A stretch of DNA of 33,044 nucleotides. Source: Anaerolineales bacterium (lineage in GTDB: Bacteria; Chloroflexota; Anaerolineae; Anaerolineales; UBA11657). The notes below the pieces were generated by a model. That model was not told the DNA's origin, ran no database searches, and saw only the letters and a list, made by a program, of their open reading frames with translations. Shown in pieces: positions 1-9,602 of this stretch. The stretch's first letter is position 1, and each line of letters opens with the position of its first letter. The DNA is taken from positions 1 through 33,044 of the forward strand of contig JAKUPR010000016.1 in the NCBI GenBank assembly GCA_022450585.1. The letters run 5' to 3'. The position numbers and the translations under genes are program-made.

Positions 1-530
1 AGTCCCTGAGGTGGCACGAAACCTTCAATCACTTTCTCGCTACCGGCATTTATAACTGAATCCCTATCCATGCCAGAGTAATCACCATGAGCGCCCTCGA
101 TAAATGGCTCGAGCAGCAAGGTTGTTTTTGAAATCCTCACCAGTCTATTAATGACCTCTTCCACAATGTCAGATACTGGAATGTGGTCCAAGACAGAGAT
201 TGTGAACGCCAAGTCAAACTCATCGCGTGAAAACCGAGCTAGCTCGGTTTCATCTCCAACAATACCAGTGTAATTAGGATATTCTTCTGCCATATCCATG
301 ACCCACTCATTGAGATCAATGCCAACAGCGCGTGCACTAGGCAATCTATCTAAGAGAAATTGTAAATTCCCCCCCCACGAACATCCGAACTCCAACACGT
401 GTTTTACGGAACTCAACTGGTGTTCATGAATAGCGTTAAAGATAATCTCGGCGTGTTCACACCCACACCAATGGTTACGCCAATATTTCTTAGCTTTCCG
501 CAATTTCAGTTGATTCCGTATTGTCATCAT
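1..530 (-). CDS. SAM-dependent class I methyltransferase, partial (C-terminus runs off window start)
   Basis: Own minus-strand translation from ATG at 530: MTIRNQLKLRKAKKYWRNHWCGCEHAEIIFNAIHEHQLSSVKHVLEFGCSWGGNLQFLLDRLPSARAVGIDLNEWVMDMAEEYPNYTGIVGDE... with the motif I-like VLEFGCSWGGN and a GIDLNEWV segment. Frame is open to base 1. Confidence 0.8.
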   Translation of the reverse strand, partial: MMTIRNQLKLRKAKKYWRNHWCGCEHAEIIFNAIHEHQLSSVKHVLEFGCSWGGNLQFLLDRLPSARAVGIDLNEWVMDMAEEYPNYTGIVGDETELARFSRDEFDLAFTISVLDHIPVSDIVEEVINRLVRISKTTLLLEPFIEGAHGDYSGMDRDSVINAGSEKVIEGFVPPQG

Positions 531-760
531 AAAATGATACCAGTAAGATTAGTGAATTCATCTCTAAAATATACACCCAATGAGCAAGACCGCGCAACTC
601 ATCCAACGCTGACCCAGCCTGTCTCCAGCAGATTGGGCTGAGAGTGAATACGGCTGGATACTTCCGAGTGGTGAGCCTATCGCCCTGGCCGAATGGAAGA
701 TGTCACAACCGCTGACCTACTGGATTACGAAATAATGAGGTAATTCAGATGATAAAAACG

Positions 761-791
761 AAAAATCCCCGAATTAGAGGCGGGGATTTTT
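761..791. terminator. Probable bidirectional Rho-independent terminator
   Basis: Perfect 11-bp inverted repeat AAAAATCCCCG (761-771) / CGGGGATTTTT (781-791) with a 9-nt loop; A tract and T tract flank the GC core. Confidence 0.8.
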
Positions 792-880
792 CTACAAGAT
801 TCTCTGGCTCAGAGAACTCAACAATTGTATCACAGGATGAACGAGACACACCGTTTGGCGCAGAGAAAATCGTGGTGCTT

Positions 881-911
881 AAAAAGCAACCACCCGGCGG
901 CGACCGGGCGG
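881..911 (-). terminator. Rho-independent terminator downstream of ahcY-like gene
   Basis: Minus strand CCGCCCGG-tcgccg-CCGGGTGG (8-bp stem with one G.U) followed by TTGCTTTTT. Confidence 0.65.
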
Positions 912-1017
912 AAGTTACATCTTAACATCTTGGTGGATGTCTAACGAATATTCTAACACGAAGTTTGCAGAAAGGGCAGCAATTGGATGGCGTACAAAAA
1001 CAGCAGCTAGACCGACA

Positions 1018-2202
1018 TCAATAATCAAAGATTGAATTCAGCATTAATGTTGCAACTCTTTGGTTGATTTCGTGTGGTACGGGTTGCGCACCCTTGCCGA
1101 GTTCTACATGGTCCTGTGCAATACGTTTGATGGCAAGAGCCTGAAGCGCCAGGCCCATGTCCATATTCTCAGCTGGATTACCTTTACCTCCAGCAAGATT
1201 GATCATCTCCCCTTCTGCAAGCAAGAATATTTCATTGCCATTTGGTAAAACAAACTTATCGATACCATCAACAAGACGTTCCTCAGCTTTTGCAATATTC
1301 TTTAGTCCTGAAAGGTCAAATTCGGTTGAAAAGTGTCCAGCATTCGCCAGAACAGCTCCATTGGACATCTTCATCATGTGTTTCGCCGTCAAAACTCCGG
1401 ATTGACCAGTAGCAGTGATGAAGGCCTCACCCCATGTCAAGGTGTCTTCAAGGTCTTTTACTTCTATTCCAAGCATCCCAGCTTCTAGAGCTCTCACTGG
1501 ATCAATTTCTACCACCGTCACCCTGCCACCAAAATGTTTCAGTGACTTAGCAATACCTCTACCACAATGTCCATAGCCCACTACAACAAATCGCTTGCCG
1601 GGAACCATAAGGTTTGTGACGCGCAAGAAACCTTCGACCGTTGTCTGTCCCACACCGTGCTCATTCTCTACAATTCGCTTGAGTGGGCTATCATTTATAA
1701 CAATCACCGGAAAAGATACTCGACCGCGCAACTCGCTACGAAGACGATGAGCCCCCGAGGTAGTTTCTTCTGTTCCACCTATCACACCATTGGCAGAAAA
1801 TTCCTCGATCAGTGTGGCCGTAAGGTCCGCACCATTGTCCATTAGCAATTGAGGCTGATGGCGCAACACATCTCGAATGTTCTCAAGATGTTCTGTGCGC
1901 TTATCTCGGCTGCATCCGTAAACAGATATCCCAGTGTTTGCTAAAGCTATTGCCACATCGTCCTGCGTGGTACCCGGACTTCCAGTCACTGCCACCTTAG
2001 CCCCACCTGCCTGCAAGACGCGTAACAGGCCTGCTGTCTTCGGCTCAACATGCAGACACATACCGATCGTGAGTCCCTTGAGCGGCTTTTCACGCTCGAA
2101 CTCTTCACAAAGCATGTTAAGGACTCGAAGACGAGGGAAGATCCAGTCCAATTTCCGGACTCCTTGCTCTAGCATCTCACTGGATACAATTTCGAGGTTC
2201 AT
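1018..2202 (-). CDS. ahcY: Adenosylhomocysteinase family protein (start probably at internal Met MNLEIVSSEM; ORF extends to 2223)
   Basis: VEPKTAGLLRVLQAGGAKVAVTGSPGTTQDDVAIAL, NEHGVGQTT and the NAD-binding segment VVVGYGHCGRGIAKSLK are typical of AhcY. Confidence 0.88.
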   Translation of the reverse strand: MNLEIVSSEMLEQGVRKLDWIFPRLRVLNMLCEEFEREKPLKGLTIGMCLHVEPKTAGLLRVLQAGGAKVAVTGSPGTTQDDVAIALANTGISVYGCSRDKRTEHLENIRDVLRHQPQLLMDNGADLTATLIEEFSANGVIGGTEETTSGAHRLRSELRGRVSFPVIVINDSPLKRIVENEHGVGQTTVEGFLRVTNLMVPGKRFVVVGYGHCGRGIAKSLKHFGGRVTVVEIDPVRALEAGMLGIEVKDLEDTLTWGEAFITATGQSGVLTAKHMMKMSNGAVLANAGHFSTEFDLSGLKNIAKAEERLVDGIDKFVLPNGNEIFLLAEGEMINLAGGKGNPAENMDMGLALQALAIKRIAQDHVELGKGAQPVPHEINQRVATLMLNSIFDY

Positions 2203-2391
2203 CCGTATCTCCTTCCCCCTCATTCATGAATTGCTCCACAAACTCTTCCACAAAGTAATACGTACAAGCCACCGAAAGCACTTTACTTTACCCCGTAAAA
2301 GAATACGCCGCAACACTGGGAGCGTATCATGAACGCACCCCCACCACAGGCCATGCTTGCTGCCCCACTGTGGGCGTTTTGATTGGCTGTT

Positions 2392-2808
2392 CTATCGTGC
2401 CAGGGCGATGATAGCACCGCCCCCCAACCCCAAACCCAGCAGTTTTGTCGCAGTCACTGGTTCGCTATATACGATGATTGAGAGTCCGGCAGACACGACC
2501 ATTCCCAACCCGACAAGCGGAAAGATTATGCTGCCTTGTCCTCCTAATCGAAATGCAAGCAAAAGGGAAAAGACACTTATTGCGCCAAAGACGCCTGCCA
2601 GTAATCCAACTCCCATCATCTTGGGTGACAAGGAAAATGAATGTTTCTGAACGAAATGCATGAGTATCATCATAAGAGCAAAAGCAGGAACCGAGGCCAG
2701 CGCAAAACTAGGGCCGTACACTCCGTTTTCTGCACCAATTTTCCGCATGAATTGCTCCAGTCCAATAGTAACAAGAGCTAGAAGGCCAAGCATAAAAGGT
2801 ATGTTCAT
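2392..2808 (-). CDS. Half-size DMT/EamA-like membrane protein (about 138 aa)
   Basis: About four hydrophobic helices; GGAGATAACATG provides a Shine-Dalgarno-like start at MNIPFMLGLL, so the ORF-track extension to 2895 is probably not translated. Confidence 0.6.
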   Translation of the reverse strand: MNIPFMLGLLALVTIGLEQFMRKIGAENGVYGPSFALASVPAFALMMILMHFVQKHSFSLSPKMMGVGLLAGVFGAISVFSLLLAFRLGGQGSIIFPLVGLGMVVSAGLSIIVYSEPVTATKLLGLGLGGGAIIALAR

Positions 2809-2965
2809 GTTATCTCCAATCCTAAACGTGAGTATAAAAATTTGTATAACAAAAAGCCACCAATAAGATTGACGGCATAGTTGCTCTAGCGACATCTAGT
2901 TTAGAGGCGGTTTGGCAAAGCAGTGAGACACCCCTAATCTTGGCGGCATTCTAATGGGCTATATT

Positions 2966-3136
2966 CTATCTATTTTTGCGCTTCCGCAATAACGAAAGTA
3001 ATAACCAACCAGTGAAGATGACCAAAACAAATGCAACAATTGAGGTTGGGAGAAACTCCTGCCGCGCCGAAACTAAGATGACCATAGAAACGATGAATAC
3101 TAAAACAGCGGCGATGAGCTCAAGGAATAACCTCAT
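2966..3136 (-). CDS. Small two-helix membrane protein (56 aa), not in ORF track
   Basis: Own translation: MRLFLELIAAVLVFIVSMVILVSARQEFLPTSIVAFVLVIFTGWLLLSLLRKRKNR*, two hydrophobic segments and a basic tail. Confidence 0.5.
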   Translation of the reverse strand: MRLFLELIAAVLVFIVSMVILVSARQEFLPTSIVAFVLVIFTGWLLLSLLRKRKNR

Positions 3137-3389
3137 GATGCTAGCAGTATACGTGAGTCAGACGTATCACATGTAGTAGGGATGACACATGCAGTCGATA
3201 ACGAAGTTCGCAGACGTTGCAGCCCGAAGCTAAACATGGAAAACAGGCGTGAAGTTGTAAGACGAATAGGCTTCAGGCCGATTCCGTTAGGCAGGGCCGC
3301 AATCCGGGAGGTGGAGCATGAGCACCCTCATCTACGTTCTGCGGTTATTTGGGGCGTTGTAATGGTCTACTGAACGTGAAAGTCGTGTG

Positions 3390-3599
3390 TCAACCACCAA
3401 GGAGGTCGAAGAACTTACTCAAGGCACTTGTATCGGCTTTGTAAATTTCAGTGTACTTGCACTTCGTGCAAGAAACTGTAGCAAATTTCTTGTTTTGGAG
3501 ATTTAGGAATCTTGAAAAACCGCCACCGGTAGCAGCAAAGTGGTCGGCTTCAAACTCTTTGTTTTGACATTTTGGACATTGCCAATTATTGTGTTTCAT
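3390..3599 (-). CDS. Zinc-ribbon nucleic-acid-binding-like small protein
   Basis: CPKCQNKEFEADHF...VSCTKCKYTEIYK: two CxxC knuckles in a 69-aa protein. Confidence 0.75.
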   Translation of the reverse strand: MKHNNWQCPKCQNKEFEADHFAATGGGFSRFLNLQNKKFATVSCTKCKYTEIYKADTSALSKFFDLLGG

Positions 3600-3950
3600 G
3601 TCATCCCTACCACTATTAGTATACGCTAGTTAGAAGTTAAGAGGTATCACCAGAGACCGATCGTTGTTATAAGTACAAGCTCCGTAGTTTCGCAGATTGG
3701 TGAAGTAACGAAGTATAATTGCGTATACTAAATCCGGATTCGGAGCGATTTACGCCGTCAACTTTCGTGCATTAATTATGCTACTGTACCCAAATTGCGC
3801 CCCGCATATTACTGTCACTCTGTCAGAATAACAATGGCATTCGCTTACTCTTTATAGGAACTTAAAAGTGGCCATGAACTTTCTGGCTGGAGAACATAGT
3901 ATGGCTTCTATGGATAAAATTATCATCTGCATTGCAAAAAGGTAGGGATT

Positions 3951-5720
3951 TTGACATTAATTAAGAAGGTTTACAGGATCATTAAAGGGCACCGACTTTT
4001 GATGGCAGGTTCAGTCATCTGTGGACTTCTGTTCGCAGGCACTAATCTCATTCCGCCCTTACTCATTCGCCAGCTGATTCAATGGATAACCGAAGCTAGC
4101 GCAGACTCGTCCGACCTCATCCGCGTGACGTTCGCTCTTCTAGGACTCTATTTGATAAGGGGTGCAACGCGATACGGGTATGGATATTTCTCACATGTCA
4201 CTGCATACCGAGTGATGCATAATCTTATGGTCCGTGTCTACAGACATATGCAGCGCCAACCTCACCGTTTCTTCAACTATAAGCAAACCGGCAGCCTTAT
4301 CTCTGCGTCTATCAATGACATCGAATCCGTAGAGGACTTTATTGCGCACGGTATCCCGGAGACCATACTGGCCACCATCCTTCCGTTTTCGATGATTGTA
4401 GTACTATTTGTACTCAACCCACAACTTGCTCTGATAGTACTCGTGCCAATTCCATTGGCGTCTTGGCTTGTATATCGCTATTTATCACGGGCTCGCCGAA
4501 TGTGGCGTGTTATTCGTGAGAACTTGGCCAATCTCGTAGCCCTAGTTCAAGATAACCTTTCAGGTATTGCAGTGATAAAAGCATTCTCACAGGAGAATCG
4601 CCGGGCAGAACTCGTCGAAGAAAAAAGCATGGGCTTCCGGGACGGGATGTTACGGGTGAGCCTAGTCGGGCAGCTACCCATGGGAATCATTGAGTTAGCA
4701 GGCGGATTAGGTATTGTCCTCGTTATATGGATGGGCGGTAGTATGGCACTTATCGGACATACTACTGTCGCCGATCTGTTTGTTTTCATTGTATATATGG
4801 GTCATATCTACCAGCCCTTTCTAACACTTGCATCAATCAATGACGTCCTACAGAAAGCCGCTGCAAGCGTCGATCGTGTGTTCGCGCTGCTGGCTGAGAA
4901 ACCAGATATAGTTGATCCTCCTGGGGCACTAGTACCCCACAATGTAGACTTCAGCATCGCCTTTGATAAAGTCACGTTCGGATATGAACCGGATGCCACT
5001 ATTCTGCACGAAGTCACGTTCGATGTGTCGCCCGGTGAAATAGTCGCACTTGTTGGCCCAACAGGGGCAGGCAAGACTACTATCTCAGCCTTGATTCCCC
5101 GTTTCTGGGATGTCCAATCTGGAACCGTTACGGTCGCCAACCATGATGTCCGGACCTTGCAGCTAGAATTCCTACGTAGAAACGTTGCATCCGTCCTTCA
5201 GGATGTGTTTCTGTTCCATGGTACCGTGCTCGAAAACGTCCTGTTCGGCAGGCCGGAAGCTAGCAACCACGAAGTCATCGACGCAGTTAAGGCAGCAAAC
5301 GCCGAGGAATTTATAATCAATCTACCCGATGGTTTTGAAACAGTCGTCGGAGAACGGGGAGTACGCTTGTCTGGAGGCCAGAAGCAGCGTCTATCCATCG
5401 CACGAGCGCTCCTTAAGGATGCGCCTATCCTTATCCTGGACGAGGCAACCTCCTCGGTCGACGCAGAAACTGAATCACTTATTCAGGAGGCCATAACTCG
5501 ACTAGCTAGTAACCGCACCTCCGTAATTATTGCCCACCGCCTCTCCACCATCCGTAGCGCGGATAAGATTATCGTGCTCGACGATGGACGTATCGTCGAG
5601 TCAGGTACAAACCACGCACTGATGGCAGCGAATGGCCTTTATGCCCGTATGGTGCAAAGCCAGGATCTCAATCGTGACTGGCGTATTCACCGTGACGTGG
5701 ATGAAATTGTGACGTATTGA
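3951..5720 (+). CDS. ABC transporter, fused permease and ATP-binding (MsbA/MdlB-like exporter); TTG start
   Basis: Walker A GPTGAGKTT, signature LSGGQKQRL, Walker B ILILDEATS, H-loop IIAHRLST; N-terminal TM domain. Confidence 0.93.
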   Translation: MTLIKKVYRIIKGHRLLMAGSVICGLLFAGTNLIPPLLIRQLIQWITEASADSSDLIRVTFALLGLYLIRGATRYGYGYFSHVTAYRVMHNLMVRVYRHMQRQPHRFFNYKQTGSLISASINDIESVEDFIAHGIPETILATILPFSMIVVLFVLNPQLALIVLVPIPLASWLVYRYLSRARRMWRVIRENLANLVALVQDNLSGIAVIKAFSQENRRAELVEEKSMGFRDGMLRVSLVGQLPMGIIELAGGLGIVLVIWMGGSMALIGHTTVADLFVFIVYMGHIYQPFLTLASINDVLQKAAASVDRVFALLAEKPDIVDPPGALVPHNVDFSIAFDKVTFGYEPDATILHEVTFDVSPGEIVALVGPTGAGKTTISALIPRFWDVQSGTVTVANHDVRTLQLEFLRRNVASVLQDVFLFHGTVLENVLFGRPEASNHEVIDAVKAANAEEFIINLPDGFETVVGERGVRLSGGQKQRLSIARALLKDAPILILDEATSSVDAETESLIQEAITRLASNRTSVIIAHRLSTIRSADKIIVLDDGRIVESGTNHALMAANGLYARMVQSQDLNRDWRIHRDVDEIVTY

Positions 5721-5844
5721 TTTTCACCGATAAGAGTGAAACTACTGATTGGCACGTAGTAAGCCTGGTCTATTTTGCCTCGAATGAGTATCCTCAGTCA
5801 ACATACTACGTATAGCGCGCACTTTATTTGAGAAAACTCATCTA

Positions 5845-6014
5845 CCCCCAACGATATACCGCAAACGCTTTACTTGACCCCGCAGGGCCGCACGCCGCAG
5901 GACTGGAAGTGCATCATGAACGCGCTTCCGAACACAAGCGAACTATTCGCGAAGAACAGCTAGAACACGCCATGCTTGCCGACCCGCTGAGGACAGGTGT
6001 ATAGTGTAGGTATG
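5845..6014 (+). repeat. Dispersed repeat copy R2 (decayed recombinase 3' end with promoter-like right end)
   Basis: Reading frame to TAG gives REEQLEHAMLADPLRTGV*; right end TTGCCG(5976-5981)-N18-TATAGT(6000-6005)-N6-ATG(6012). Left end resembles copies at about 2281 and 10485. Confidence 0.6.
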
Positions 6015-6130
6015 ACTGCTTTCACACGTGAGGAAGTAATACAAGTTGTTTTTAGCGGCTGAAAATGCGAGAACGCTTATCTGTCCGTAATCGCCGCCCA
6101 GTTACATCACCCCCAACGGAAATCCCCTGA

Positions 6131-7021
6131 ATGAACGTACGGAATGAACGCTTCACCCTTCAAGCGGGTAGTTTAGCCGCCCTCGCCGCCATCCTCTGGG
6201 GGGGCACAACGGTTGCCATCAAGATGGCACTTCCCGGAATACCTCCGCTCGCCCTTGCAGGCATCCGTTTCTTCTTGGGTGGAATCACCGTCTGGATCTG
6301 GGCCCGAGTCATCGGGATTTCCCTCAAAATGGAACCCGGGGAAAAGAAACCACTGCTCTGGCTGGCCCTCCTGTTTCTGTTGCAAATCTACCTGCTCTAT
6401 AGCGGCACCCATTATTCCTTGGCCAGCCGTGCCACCGTTCTCATTTCTTCTTACCCCTTCTTCACCGCAATTTTTGCCCATTATTTTATTGCTGGCGATC
6501 GGCTCACACGCCTGAAATTCCTGGGCATGGCCCTCTCATTCACAGGTGTTGCCCTGGTATTTTCTGAAAGCCTGACCCTGGACGCGCAGCCCTACCTCCT
6601 GGGTGATGGGATGGTCCTGGGCAGCGCCGTGCTCATCGGGATCCGCCTGATTTACCTGAAACGTGTCACCCAGGACACACACCCCGCCCGAGCCGTGATA
6701 TGGCAGTTTGGATTAAGCCTGCCGGTTTTCTGTGTACTCAGCCTGATCTTCGAAGGCGATTTCCGCTTCGCCCTTGATGGACCCATCCTTGGGGCTGTGC
6801 TATATCAGGGCGTGGTCATTGGTGGATTCTGTTTCATAGTCCTCTACAGCTTGATAAGACGCTACCAGGCTAGCAGAATCACCGTCTTTGCCTTCATCAC
6901 CCCCGTTTTCGGTGTTTTGCTCAGCAAATATCTGCTGGGCGAAGGACTCTCGGCCGCACTTTTGGGGAGCATGGTCCTTGTGGCCGTTGGCATTGGCATT
7001 GTGAACTACGATTCCAATTAA
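6131..7021 (+). CDS. EamA/DMT family transporter
   Basis: 296 aa, about 10 hydrophobic helices with the internal duplication typical of EamA (AILWGGTTVAIK..., ISSYPFFTAIFAHYF...). Confidence 0.88.
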   Translation: MNVRNERFTLQAGSLAALAAILWGGTTVAIKMALPGIPPLALAGIRFFLGGITVWIWARVIGISLKMEPGEKKPLLWLALLFLLQIYLLYSGTHYSLASRATVLISSYPFFTAIFAHYFIAGDRLTRLKFLGMALSFTGVALVFSESLTLDAQPYLLGDGMVLGSAVLIGIRLIYLKRVTQDTHPARAVIWQFGLSLPVFCVLSLIFEGDFRFALDGPILGAVLYQGVVIGGFCFIVLYSLIRRYQASRITVFAFITPVFGVLLSKYLLGEGLSAALLGSMVLVAVGIGIVNYDSN

Positions 7022-7167
7022 CCCATCATCAACAGTCCAATCTGGGGCATACCAACCTATGCGAGCCCGACCTAGAGGGGCCAAATACAACGTCGGCACA
7101 ATATACCCAAAGGCTGCTGGTAGAAAGCAAAGCGGGCGCTGGCGGGGTGTTTTTTTGTGCCAGCAGG

Positions 7168-7212
7168 CGATGATTGCCGACCAGCTGGGTGCGGGTGTAT
7201 AGTGGGGGTATG
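7168..7212 (+). repeat. Dispersed repeat copy R3 (right end)
   Basis: TTGCCG(7174-7179)-N18-TATAGT(7198-7203)-N6-ATG(7210); frame AMIADQLGAGV*. Confidence 0.6.
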
Positions 7213-7304
7213 GATGTGTTTAACGGATAGCTATCAGTCTGCTAGAATTACCCTACTCAGGGTACTGGCTCCTCACTCATTACATATTTGGAGGTGATGC
7301 AAAA

Positions 7305-8399
7305 GTGGAAACTCGATCCGTAACCATATTAGGTGGGGGTAATACGGCATTTGCAACCGCAGCACAACTCACCCTCAGAGGATTTGAAATAACACTGTTT
7401 GAACTCCCGGACTTTTCTGCAACCCTCGATTCGATCAGAGAATCTCACGTTATTCATCTGGATGGAGTGTTAGAAACCGGACCCGCCCGAATCCATCAAG
7501 TGACTGATGACATTGAGGATGCCCTAGCAGCCTCAAATTTGGTATTATTGATTGTCCCGGCATATGCACATCGAGTTTTCGCAGAGGCATGTGCATCACA
7601 TCTTAGAAGTGAACATACCGTTATTCTAATGCCTGGGACCCTCGGCTCATTAGAATGGGCTCAATTGTTAAGGCATCGTGGTGTCAGGGGTGTTACCTTA
7701 GCAGAGGTAGACACTGCACCGTATGTGTGCCGAAAAACTTCTCCTGACAGCGCAATCATCTGGGGAGAGGTCACAGCTTTGGGAATGGGTGTGTTACCTA
7801 TTGAACAGACTGAACGCGTGCGGGTAGAACTCGACCCATTGTTCCCAGGAATCGCTGTCTATCCAGATGTAATTGCCTGCGGTCTTTCTGCAATGAATCC
7901 GATCGTACACCCACCAGGAGTGTTAATGAATGCTGGCAGAATCGAATATTCTCGAGGAGAATTCTACTTTTATAAGGAAGGTGTGTCACCATCAGTGGCC
8001 AAGGTAATTATGCGTGTCGACGATGAACGTTTAGCAATTGGACAAGCCCTAGGACATAATCTGAAACCCGCGCACAAAGCGTTTCATGATGCTGGATTTG
8101 GACCATCGGGCAACCTTTCGGCGACAATAAATGGCAGTAGAATGCTCACTGCCCTCAAGGCTCCAGGAAACCTCGAGAGCAGATGGCTTACCGAGGATAT
8201 ACCTTACGGATTGGCTACTTGGAGCATGTTGGGAGCACAGTTTGGGGTTGAAACTCCATTGATGCATTCATTTGTTGACATAGGCTCTGTTGTTATGGGG
8301 TTTGACGTATGGGAAAATGGACGCAGTCCCAGTGACCTGGGCGTCGCTGGGATGAGTTTACAGGAGCTACAAAGATACCTAACCACCGGATTAACCTAG
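7305..8399 (+). CDS. NAD/NADP octopine/nopaline (opine) dehydrogenase family protein; GTG start
   Basis: N-terminal Rossmann motif TILGGGNTAFATAAQLTLRGFEITLFE, SNLVLLIVPAYAHRVF, MNPIVHPPGVLMNAGRIE typical of the family. Confidence 0.82.
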   Translation: METRSVTILGGGNTAFATAAQLTLRGFEITLFELPDFSATLDSIRESHVIHLDGVLETGPARIHQVTDDIEDALAASNLVLLIVPAYAHRVFAEACASHLRSEHTVILMPGTLGSLEWAQLLRHRGVRGVTLAEVDTAPYVCRKTSPDSAIIWGEVTALGMGVLPIEQTERVRVELDPLFPGIAVYPDVIACGLSAMNPIVHPPGVLMNAGRIEYSRGEFYFYKEGVSPSVAKVIMRVDDERLAIGQALGHNLKPAHKAFHDAGFGPSGNLSATINGSRMLTALKAPGNLESRWLTEDIPYGLATWSMLGAQFGVETPLMHSFVDIGSVVMGFDVWENGRSPSDLGVAGMSLQELQRYLTTGLT

Positions 8400-8445
8400 T
8401 CACGAAACTGAGTATGAGACAATATGACTGCAATATGGTCTGTCG

Positions 8446-8489
8446 GGTGATGACTGACCCGCTGAGAGCGGGTGGATAGTTGGGGTATA
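8446..8489 (+). repeat. Dispersed repeat copy R4 (right end, degenerate)
   Basis: TGACTG(8451-8456)-N18-GATAGT(8475-8480)-N6-ATA(8487); same spacing as R2, R3 and R6. Confidence 0.55.
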
Positions 8490-8555
8490 AGTAGATGGAG
8501 ACCTTTGTATCACTAATCGTGTGGATAAGACAAACATTACTAAAGGAGTGTACCC

Positions 8556-8849
8556 ATGTATGGAACGATATTCAACTTGAGAGTAAAGGCAGGTCATGAG
8601 CGCGATTTGCTTGAGCTTACGAATCAACCAGCTAGCGAAATCAAAGGGGCAGTTGCGTGGTTTCTGATGAAACCAGATGATAAGAACGCCGATCTAGTTG
8701 GAGTGGCTGTATTTGAAAGCAAGGAGGCTTATGTTGCTAATGCCAACAGCCCAGAACAACATGAAGAATTCACAAAGTGGATGGAACATCTAGAGGCCGA
8801 ACCAAACTGGACAGATGGAGAATATATCCAAGCGGAAATGATAACCTAG
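8556..8849 (+). CDS. ABM-type (antibiotic biosynthesis monooxygenase-like) small dimeric alpha/beta-barrel protein
   Basis: 97 aa, MYGTIFNLRVKAGHERDLLELT...VAVFESKEAYVANANSPEQHEEFTKW; AGGAG upstream of ATG. Confidence 0.65.
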   Translation: MYGTIFNLRVKAGHERDLLELTNQPASEIKGAVAWFLMKPDDKNADLVGVAVFESKEAYVANANSPEQHEEFTKWMEHLEAEPNWTDGEYIQAEMIT

Positions 8850-8970
8850 TTATGGTATGGGTGTGTTATCGGATGTCGGGTGCATAATGCAGGTAGAAAA
8901 GCATTAGTTGAAGATGCAGCATGAGCGCCCTCCCCTACATAAACAAAGTATTCACCAAGAATAAGCAAAC

Positions 8971-8999
8971 ACTAGCCGCCAATCTTATTGGCGGCTAGT
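8971..8999. terminator. Strong hairpin, possible terminator
   Basis: Perfect 12-bp inverted repeat ACTAGCCGCCAA-tctta-TTGGCGGCTAGT; no strong T tract. Confidence 0.5.
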
Positions 9000-9076
9000 T
9001 GCGGAAGTGGTTTCGAGAAACAGTAAGCTATCTAAGACCCTATGGGTTGTTGAGGGTAATACCAACATGTGCATCG

Positions 9077-9397
9077 CTACTGTCCTGACGGACGAAAATC
9101 GACGGTTCTCTTAGTAGCTTCGTCAATCTCTTCAGGAGTGAGTAGAACAGTTACATTCGCGTTAATAGTTCCACTAGAATTGCCTACCAAAGAGAGCGCA
9201 GTGGCGCTCACGTTATCTGGCAGATCTGCAATCAGGAAATAATCGTGATCTCCAAAGGCAAAGTAGTACGCCTCTACGGTTCCACCCAGACTTTGCAACA
9301 TCTTCTCAGTAGCCTGTCGTCGGTTTGAACCACCATCCTTCAGGAGTCCTTTCAACCCTTCTTCGGTATACGTACCCTTAAATAGATACTTGGCCAT
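9077..9397 (-). CDS. GYD domain protein (start at MAKYLFKGTYTEEG)
   Basis: MAKYLFKGTYTEEGLKGLLKDGGSNRRQATEKMLQSLGGTVEAYYFAFGDHDYFLIADLPD matches the GYD family; AGGAGG-like sequence upstream. Confidence 0.85.
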   Translation of the reverse strand: MAKYLFKGTYTEEGLKGLLKDGGSNRRQATEKMLQSLGGTVEAYYFAFGDHDYFLIADLPDNVSATALSLVGNSSGTINANVTVLLTPEEIDEATKRTVDFRPSGQ

Positions 9398-9602
9398 GTC
9401 ATTCCTCCTATTCTCATATTGGTTGATGTAGGCGCATATTACCACAGCATTTGCAGCAACAAGAAAGACTGTCAACGCAGTTTCTATTCCGGATGATAGA
9501 GCTTTCTGATGGACTACTGTGCGTATTCTTCATCGTCCCCGTCGTGAAAATCTGCGTACGTATTCCAAAAACCTCCCTCATCCATCCAACACAATCTGGA
9601 CT

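Noticed and set aside
399-641. + strand 80-aa ORF
   Set aside because: Overlaps the methyltransferase coding frame on the minus strand; composition not protein-like.
1157-2332. Several + strand ORFs across the AhcY gene (1157, 1567, 1934)
   Set aside because: Antisense to a confidently identified AhcY homolog; no protein family signal.
3181-3380. Possible structural RNA in the gap upstream of the zinc-ribbon gene
   Set aside because: No recognisable tRNA/5S elements or convincing long stem; left unannotated.
6173-6515. Minus- and plus-strand ORFs (6173-6481, 6213-6515) inside the EamA gene
   Set aside because: Out-of-frame shadows of a GC-rich membrane-protein gene; biased composition.
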